From positions 687,505 through 751,504 of the forward strand of contig SCFE01000011.1 of assembly GCA_004352715.1 (NCBI GenBank): a DNA stretch of 64,000 nt, written 5' to 3'. Below the pieces are notes generated by a model. The model worked only from the letters and a program-made list of their open reading frames with translations, was not told where the DNA came from and ran no database searches. This document shows, piece after piece, positions 57,305 to 64,000 of this stretch (its first letter is position 1; every line of letters begins with the position of its first letter). Source of the stretch: Hofstenia miamia (lineage: Eukaryota > Xenacoelomorpha > Acoela). The translations under genes were made by a program, and so were the position numbers.

Positions 57305-58487
57305 TCTACTACTCAATGCTGTACATGGCCATTGCTGTGACATCCCCTTGAGTAGTATCTTCCTTTGAAAAAATCACTTTGTCTCCCATTGAAAGTCTGG
57401 CTGGGCTAACGTAGACATTTTGTAAAAAAGCGTGCAAGTGGTGGACACAAATACTTGACATTATGTAGAGCAAGGTTTCGATTTAACCTGTTAAAGGCAT
57501 TGTCTGCATCCACAAATAAAATTGCTTCACAGCTATCATTTTCATAGATATCTTTCATTGCATGTACAGCTGCTTCGATACCAGCTGAGTGGCCTTTGGC
57601 TGTTTGCAGTGGACCACAAGGGTCATGGGTCGAAAAATTTCACCAATTCCAATAGGTCGTATACCTGGATTCTTGTCAAGTGCAGTAATGCAACTAACAG
57701 TGTAAGGAGATAAGTGGGTAGGGTCCAAACTTTCACCAGCAAGCCTCCTTGCCAAAATTGCCAAGGCATTGCATAAATTATCAGAATGTGGGCGAAAAAC
57801 GGAAGATGTCAAAATTGTTTTAGCTCTAAGACTATCTAACCCGCTAGGTCCTGCACCTCCAAAGCATTGCAATGCACATTTTTTAGTCGTTTCTCCTGTT
57901 ATCTCAGAAAAAATAGCACTAGGAAAAACTTGAATGTTACCTTCAATTGCTTCATCATAATTCAAAGGTTAGGCATCAGGGTTTTTTATTCTAAAGCTTG
58001 AACAATTTCATCAGTAACTGTCAAAGGAACTTTTTGAGTTTCATTTTCAAGTAATGATGTTGCACTTTTGAGTTTGCGCTTGGTTACTTAATTTTTTGGC
58101 TGTGCTGAATTTATTGGGCACTGATGACTTTAGCCTCTCTTGTATAGCTTTTGCTTCTATTATTAAGTCCTTAATATTGCCTTTGAACCATTCATTTAGT
58201 CGTCTGGGAAGATGCTCTAAGTTCTCACGTGTCTTATTTCTGTTTGATACCTTTTGTAGAACAATAGGTTGAAGTAAGAAAATTGTATACAGAGCAGTCG
58301 CTGCACTTTCACAATTATCTACAAAAAAGCGAAGCAAATGATCAAGTTCTTTAACAAATTCTTTGCCAGCATTTCCAGTGGGTAGCTTGAAAAGATTTGG
58401 TCGAAATGCTGTAATTATTTTATATGCATCGATTACATCTGATTCTTTAATGTATTCACCATTTAGTTTTGGAAGATTTGGGAGCAA
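57305..58487 (-). pseudogene. reverse transcriptase of the LDKNPGIRPIG type
   Basis: Reverse-transcriptase-like ORF of a mobile element type I know from cnidarian and other invertebrate genomes, where it is usually annotated only as an RT-domain protein. Upstream block: LPRRLNEWFKGNIKDLIIEA, KAIQERL. RT part: CFGGAGPSGLDSL, LCNALAILARRLAGESLDP, ITALDKNPGIRPIGIGEIF, then AILFVDADNAFNRLNR (catalytic Asp in FVDADNAF), LHNVKYLCPPL and, in another frame, VYVSPARLSMGDKVIFS and TTQGDVTAMAMYS. The order matches the family. It then ends abruptly after AMYS at about 57,315, just upstream of the promoter-like region, so the C-terminal half is lost. Frameshifts near 58.07, 57.97, 57.6 and 57.42 kb. Confidence 0.75.
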
Positions 58488-58489
58488 GC

Positions 58490-59082
58490 AGTAAGGAATT
58501 TAATTAAAATTAAGTTCATTAATTGCTTGTGTCAGGCCAGAGGTTTCAGTATCTTGATAATTGGCATTGCATGGCTCCAGCTGTTTTTGCCATATATTAT
58601 CTTCATTTCTTCTCTTTATATAATTATCATTTTCATCTATTCCAATTAAATTTTTGTTTTTTCTTTTTAGCTTTCATAAATGTTTCTTAATGTTCTCTTG
58701 TTTTGTGATGTTAAATATTTTCAAACCATACGAGTTCCCGCTAAAGTTTTGAAAATACAATAATTATAGCTACATGCAAACCTTATACCTAATACCTATT
58801 ATCACTTAGACTAGAGGAGTCAAACCATAGGACCATTTAAAGCCTCTGGTTATCCTACCTTTCACCAGAAGTGACACCCTAAGCTTTGATCATACTGATC
58901 AAATACATAAATAAAATAAATATAATAAAAGATAATAAGTGGGCAATTTGTAAAAAGTCTGTTATCTGAAAAATTCTAAAAATATAAGGTTAATCAAATA
59001 TATTGCTGGGGAAATTTATAATAGCAAAAGCAAAAGCAATTGAAAGCTAGGGTAGCAAAACTTAAATTAACAGAATATACCT
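58490..59082. other. AT-rich sequence between RT pseudogene and element B
   Basis: The left part probably holds the decayed N-terminus of the RT pseudogene; the rest shows nothing. CpG becomes rare from about 58.75 kb. Confidence 0.4.
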
Positions 59083-60351
59083 GGGAATCATACAGACAGA
59101 AAAAACCTTCAATACAAGGTTTATACCAACAGCCATAAGGAAGGTTATTGAAGATATCATCAACAAGTGCACAACATGCCTTCTACACAACAAACAACAC
59201 TTTCCAAAGCAAAGGGCACCACTGGAAAAGATTATCACAACACAACCAAATGAAATAGTCCACATAGATCTGGAAATTTTGTCAAAGGACAAAGAAGGCT
59301 ATCAATATCTACTGGTGATGGTAGACAATTTTACAAAATATGCAAGGGTGGTCCCAATGAAGAACACCACAGCAGAAACCACAGTGGAACTAGTATTTAA
59401 AGAATGGATCCTACAACTAGGGCTGATGAAAACAATCATAACGGATAAGGGGCCCCAAATTTGAGAGTGGACTTTTCCAAGAGATGGCAAAACTCCTGGA
59501 GATTGCAAGCAAATGAATGACAGCATACCATCCTCAAGCCAACAGAGAGGTGGAGCGACTTAATTGAACACTAATTAAGCTAATCAGAGTGGCAACATCA
59601 AGAATAGGGGGAACAAATGGAGAGAAGTCATTGAGATGATCAAATACTATTACAATATGTCAGTACATGCAACAACAGGAATCTCACCATTCAAGGCAAT
59701 GTTAAGAAGAGAAGCAGCAACCCTGCTATCAATGCAATACACTAACTATAGTGGAAAATTGGATAATGAATACATGAAACAAATAAAGAACCAGATCACA
59801 ATAATCCACGAAACAATGTGCCACAACATAAAAAAATCAGCAGTGAGACAGCAGCATAATTATAATAAAAAATTTATGGTCATGCACATAAAGTAGGAGA
59901 CAAGGTATACATGTTCACACCAATCAAACTCACAGACAGGAACCAAGTCCAGAAGTGTAAAATGGTATGGTCCAGCCCCAATATGATAACACAAACACTA
60001 CCAAATAATGAATATATGTTAGACAATAATAGACTGTTACATTTTCAAAACTTGAAAAGAGCAACAGTGGACATTGAAGAGACAAAGATAGATGAGAACA
60101 CTGAATTCAAAATATGCTGAATCAATGGCAATGAAATATTATATGATATGTATGATTTAGATAGCATACATGAAGAAGGATTCAATGATGAATTCACAGC
60201 AGACATCAGAGATGATAGCATGAGAGAAAGAGTGCTGCCCCAAAGGACAGCAAGGAATAAACCTATATATGACCCTGAAATATGGGATTTAAATTTACTA
60301 ACTGAATTTAGGAATCTAGAAGAGAATGATGCACCCACTGCTGAAGAATAG
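59083..60351 (+). pseudogene. element B integrase
   Basis: Same integrase as in element A, truncated at its N-terminus (begins in the region YLGIIQTEKTFNTRF). The zinc Cys pair CTTC, EIVHIDL (first Asp), NFTKYARVVPMKNTTAET, ITDKGPQ (second Asp), then after a frameshift shared with A the region AYHPQAN and VERLN with the catalytic Glu. The C-terminal part carries MIKYYYNMSVHATTGISPFK and ends EENDAPTAEE at 60351. Stops at 59565-59567 and near 60,118 are TGA where element A has CGA and CAA respectively. Confidence 0.82.
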
Positions 60352-60436
60352 AGTGCACAGAAATCAACAGCAGGAGGAGCTCTCAACCACCAACAGGAGA
60401 AGGAGAGCTCAAAGAAGTTCTCAAACCAGATGTTGA

Positions 60437-60800
60437 CTCAAGGGCAGAAGGGATGAGAACAGGGAACCAATGAATAGACAACATAGAGTGAGAAGGCATC
60501 CTAGTAGTCCCCAAGGCTGATTCAAGGGCAGGGAGACCAATGGACAAAGAGCCTCTCCCACCAGGGATCTGCACCACCAATTCAAGGGCACACAGAAAAA
60601 TTGTGGACAGCAGCACAACTTTCCTTCTAAGAGTCCATGACGCTGATTCAAGGGTGGTAAGACACTAGGAGTTCCAGAGGAAGGTGTAAGTGGTGGAAGA
60701 ACCATGGAGATATGAAAGCAATTCAAGGCTGATGTTATCCCCACTGGAACCACAACTGGTCAAGTGCTGATAGGAGTAACTGTGAACCAATTCAAGGGTG
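60437..60800 (+). repeat. six phased FKG-type motifs, element B
   Basis: TCAAGG motifs begin at 60438, 60522, 60582, 60648, 60723 and 60792. The intervals are 84, 60, 66, 75 and 69 bases, all multiples of three, and the last motif is in frame in the start of ORF3 (NQFKGES). In that frame they read LKG, FKG, FKG, FKG, FKA and FKG. The preceding codon is TGA, TGA, CAA, TGA, CAA and CAA. The regular phase indicates that this interval was once coding, as an N-terminal repeat region of ORF3. Confidence 0.7.
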
Positions 60801-63800
60801 AATCAGTAGAAACTATCAGCACAGATTCACAGCCTATGGATTGTGAACTGAGCACCAGCAGATTACCATTACAGATGACCCAGCACACGCCTCCTCACAA
60901 ACTACCTCAGAGAGAACAGTATGATCTAAAGAGAGAGAAAGACACATGTCTAAAATTGATGGAGAAACATTACACCCATACTTCATAGGAACATCGAAAA
61001 TGCATTACAATTCATTCACAAACTATCCCTGGAAACAAAGGCTCACATAAGAAAGGTCACGAAACTCTAAGGGAGAAATCTGCTGATAGTGCTTGATGCT
61101 GACAACAGACTGAAAGTAAATGTGATTATAAGCTACCCACAGGAAATGAACAAAACATTAGAAAGGCCATATATGCAAAGCATGGTACACATTGTATTTG
61201 ATGAAGACTTCCTGTTGGAAACAACACAAGCAATAATGGCATACAAGGATAAAATAGCAGAAATTCTGGAAATAAACATGGACAAAGAAAACCTCATGAT
61301 CATACACATGTTGAAAGAAAAAGAATATACAAAAAATTTGGAGAAAAACATTGATCAAACACTACAAATGGCAAAAGTACAAAAAGTGAGAGTAGTAATA
61401 ATCATGAGGTTGACAATCAATACTATTCCAGAACATCTATGAAATGCATGCATGCAAACAGAGAACATTTTCCCTTGGGAGAAAACACCAATGGGCACAA
61501 CCATCCCAGAATTAATTAGATTCGATCTACAAATAATGGTGGATCAATGCATCATGATCAACCTCTACAAACAGACTAAAACAATCAAAATGATGGCAGA
61601 CACAGAGGGCATAGAAAAAGCCAACATGTTATTTATAAAATGCAGTTTAACACAATGGCAAGAACATCTACAACAGATTCAGAAAGTATCTAAAAATATG
61701 AAATTGCAACAGAAAGTGGAGGAGAGCTGGCCAGAAATAAAGATTGAGGCGCCATCACATAAGTTCCACAAATCAGTAGAAATGGTACTAACAGAAGTGA
61801 ACAAAGCCTATGAACTACACATGAAAAAGGATTTCAAACAGTAAATATTTGAAGAAAAGAATGCACTGGAAATCTGCTTTAGAACAACAGCATGGATACT
61901 AGCAATATTTACGACAGAAGATACAGAATTAAAACTCCCCATTTCACAGCACATCAGACACAAGCTAACAAAAGCAAAGAGCCCTGATTAACACACAAAC
62001 AAAGAATTGGTTGCTGAAAGGCATTAAAATGTTGGATTCAACAAATAAATCAGAAAAACCAGTACAAACAATGGAGAAGATACTCAGTCAAATGATCATG
62101 AATGAGAGCCTGATTGGGAAAATGTTGATAGTAGATATGGCCAACAAGATGGGGATATGCCTAAGTGAAATTACAATATTTGAGGAGCCAATGAAAAAAT
62201 ATATGTGGGGAGTGACATCAGAAACATGGCTGAGGCAGATGGAAAATCAACAATGGATAACCACAAGAAAAATTATTAAATGGAAACTGGTAAGCACAGA
62301 AGAAATAAGGAAAATAGCAATACAAAAAAATGTGCAGAAAAATCTTGAAAAAGAAATGGAGAGATATGAACAAGACAGCCCATGCTGCACATTTACAAAA
62401 ATAATACAGAGTGCAGAAATGATGAAAAAAGGAGGAATAACAGAACCAGTGGAGGTCTGTGAAATGGTAACAAAAACACAGAGGGAGATTATGGAAGAGG
62501 AAGAATTGCTAATATCCTCACAGTCACTATTATCTCCTAAAATGCAGTAAATGATCAATAGAATAAATATAGAAAAGTGGGGAGAAGTGAGCCCAGTGAG
62601 AACAATTGAATGGATTGATACTGACAACAAATGGTTCAGAGTTGAAATAAAAGTAACTTGGGAAACCAGAGAGATTAAAGAAATAAACTTTCAAAACATC
62701 TGAGAACAACAAATGGTGGTGACAATGAAGTTAATGTTTACAGAAGCATTCACAAAGACTGAACTGGAAGAATTGCTAAAACCATATAATCAGTTAGCAG
62801 TAGATGTTGAATGCATAACAGCAAGAATAGACATTAAAGATGAAATATGATTAAAATTATGCAGAAGGGGACTCACACAGGCATTCTGGAACACCATTTC
62901 AGAAGCAAAAATGAATTACCCCATAACAATAGGCTTAGCAACAGCGCCAACTACTGAAGGCTCATACCCACACATAGAAAGACAAATCAAAACGAAAATC
63001 TTAATCTGCACACTGCCAGGAACAGTTGTGATACCAATGGTCCTCCCATGTTGGAGACTGCCAAAAGAGGTTAGATTCGCAAAAACCTTCTTGCATGAAT
63101 ACAAGTCATATGTAAATACAGAAAAGAAGGCAAAAGCCATAGTAGAACACAATGACTTCAGGAGTTTGAAAGAGATAATGCTGAAGAATGATAATAGAGA
63201 GAGGGTATACATTGAAGGAATGATAATACCATATGAACTGTATAAACAAGGAAAACCTATCAACTTACAATTACAAGATCTGAGAAAAGCCACATTCCAA
63301 AAGTGATAATACTATTCTCTGGAGTGAATGACATTGTGTGGACAGACATTTAGGAGAGAAAGTACTGCTACTATGACATAACAAAGAGAGTCGAATTTGT
63401 AACAATGATGCCCATTAACAAGAATGACCCAAACAAAATCAGTGAACAAGAAGTAAGAGACAACATCAGCTTCTTTTATAAGGACGTGGCAAACACTCAT
63501 AGTTTAGGAAAAGTATTTATGTTTTTCTACCCAGACAATCAGATCAGAGAAGACCTAGCCTATACAAGCAGGGCCAACATGTAAATGATGCTAATGATAG
63601 GAATCAAAGGCATACAGTTTTATCAGAAATACTATGAAATATTCTTGAAATAAGCAAACACCATAACAACCAAATGAGAAGCAGTCTTGAAAATTACAAA
63701 ACAAGGTGAATTTGAAAAAACCACATGGGATGATCAGCAAGCAGAGTCAATAATTCAGAAGGCAGACACACTGGTACATGGAGAACGAGCTGTGCTAAAA

Positions 63801-63820
63801 ATAATGCAAGCTGAGGAGGG
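60764..63820 (+). pseudogene. element B third ORF (ORF3)
   Basis: Counterpart of the element A ORF3. Longest open pieces: 61452-61844 (IPELIRFDLQ, EKANMLFIKCSLTQWQEHLQ), 62011-62550 (EKILSQMIMNESLIGKMLIV, KKYMWGVTSETWL) and 62911-63306 (MVLPCWRLPKEVRFAKTFLH, DNRERVYIEGMIIPYELY). The end (63.38-63.5 kb) reads YYDITKRVEFVTM and INKNDPNKISEQEV; a last piece (63687-63872) reads FEKTTWDDQQAESIIQKADT. The protein is hydrophilic throughout, with no signal peptide or membrane segment that I can see. It starts probably upstream of 60764 in the FKG repeat region. Function unknown. Confidence 0.6.
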
Positions 63821-63826
63821 CATTGA

Positions 63827-64000
63827 TGTAGCATCATCCAAATATAATCAAAAAATAAGCTGCAAATGTTGAGCAAAGTGAGAATAAGATCAAAGAAACA
63901 ATAATTAGAAATATTGTATTTAGATCAATTAGATTAATTTAGATTTATTTGTATTATGCAACTAAGAAACAATATGTGTCAAAATGAGGGGGCAAAGTCA
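63827..64000 (+). repeat. element B 3' LTR, start region
   Basis: Begins TGTAGCATCATCC right after a polypurine stretch and runs to the window end. Matches 48740 leftward and 47426 rightward. Confidence 0.65.

Larger units (their letters stand above)
59083..64000 (+). mobile_element. LTR element B: integrase, ORF3 and LTR start
   Basis: Same family as element A but in opposite orientation and starting abruptly inside the integrase zinc-binding region, with no RT or RNase H. Order: integrase (59083-60351), phased FKG segment (60354-60800), ORF3 (60764-63820), polypurine stretch GCTGAGGAGGG (63809-63819) and LTR start TGTAGCATCATCC (63827 to window end). It lacks the 962-bp insert of A. Both copies share a frameshift just after ITDKGPQ, so they descend from an already broken copy or from a duplicated segment. 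Confidence 0.8.

Noticed and set aside
41486-63872. Calling ORF3 of A/B/C a retroviral-type env
   Set aside because: No signal peptide, TM helix or cleavage site seen and the length is about double; position alone is not enough.
48540-63990. Elements A and B as one Polinton/Maverick or a single large inverted-repeat element
   Set aside because: Clear Ty3/gypsy RT, RNase H and integrase, and no DNA polymerase B, packaging ATPase or capsid motifs.
1-64000. tRNA or rRNA genes
   Set aside because: No cloverleaf with A/B boxes and no rRNA core sequence was recognised by eye; a covariance search would be needed to exclude them fully.

Overview
This is a piece of an animal nuclear genome, probably an invertebrate. 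It has no bacterial-type operons, and almost every recognisable coding stretch is a decayed transposable element. I see CR1/Jockey-like LINEs, Penelope-like elements, hAT, Tc1/mariner and Harbinger-type DNA transposons, Ty3/gypsy-like LTR elements and several MITEs with intact target-site duplications (TSDs). I cannot name the species. The reverse transcriptase near 58 kb is of a type I associate with cnidarian and other marine invertebrate genomes, and that is weak evidence. At most two short stretches look like exons of a host gene: a C2H2 zinc-finger terminal exon at 10.5 kb and a possible first coding exon at 15.0 kb, both on the minus strand.

Layout. 0-3.7 kb: LINE reverse transcriptase (-), a Penelope GIY-YIG tail (+), the end of a Tc1-like transposon (-) and a foldback repeat. 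4.8-9.8 kb: a THAP-like relic, hAT-type MITEs and a duplicated block wrapped around a LINE scrap. 10.5-15.0 kb: the zinc-finger exon, an almost complete hAT element with TIRs and 8-bp TSDs, a MITE split by a gap, and the possible first exon. 16.2-24.3 kb: LINE fragments of at least two families carrying hAT and Harbinger MITEs. 27-35 kb: a MITE, a Penelope-like element with flanking repeats and hammerhead-ribozyme remnants, and a LINE fragment bracketed by inverted repeats. 36.4-37.4 kb: a mariner pseudogene. 40.0-47.4 kb: LTR element C (-), with gag and a large third ORF but no pol. 48.5-55.8 kb: LTR element A (-), with RT, RNase H, integrase and the same large third ORF. 56.8-58.5 kb: an unidentified ORF with a promoter-like upstream region, and an RT pseudogene. 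59.1 kb to the end: element B (+), a close relative of A in inverted orientation.

The most interesting thing is the A/B/C group. These LTR elements share a very large ORF downstream of integrase (about 1,000 residues in A and B) with no evident membrane segment, so it is not an obvious env. In A and B it is preceded by evenly phased in-frame FKG motifs. A and B also show mirror-image CpG decay: a homologous codon reads TGA in one copy and CGA or CAA in the other. From about 35.9 to 55.8 kb and from 59 to 64 kb CpG is almost absent, whereas 1-35.9 kb and 56.8-58.7 kb keep it.

Caution on assembly: there are six N runs (four of exactly 1,000), and three places where sequence is duplicated on either side of N characters, which look like assembly artefacts.
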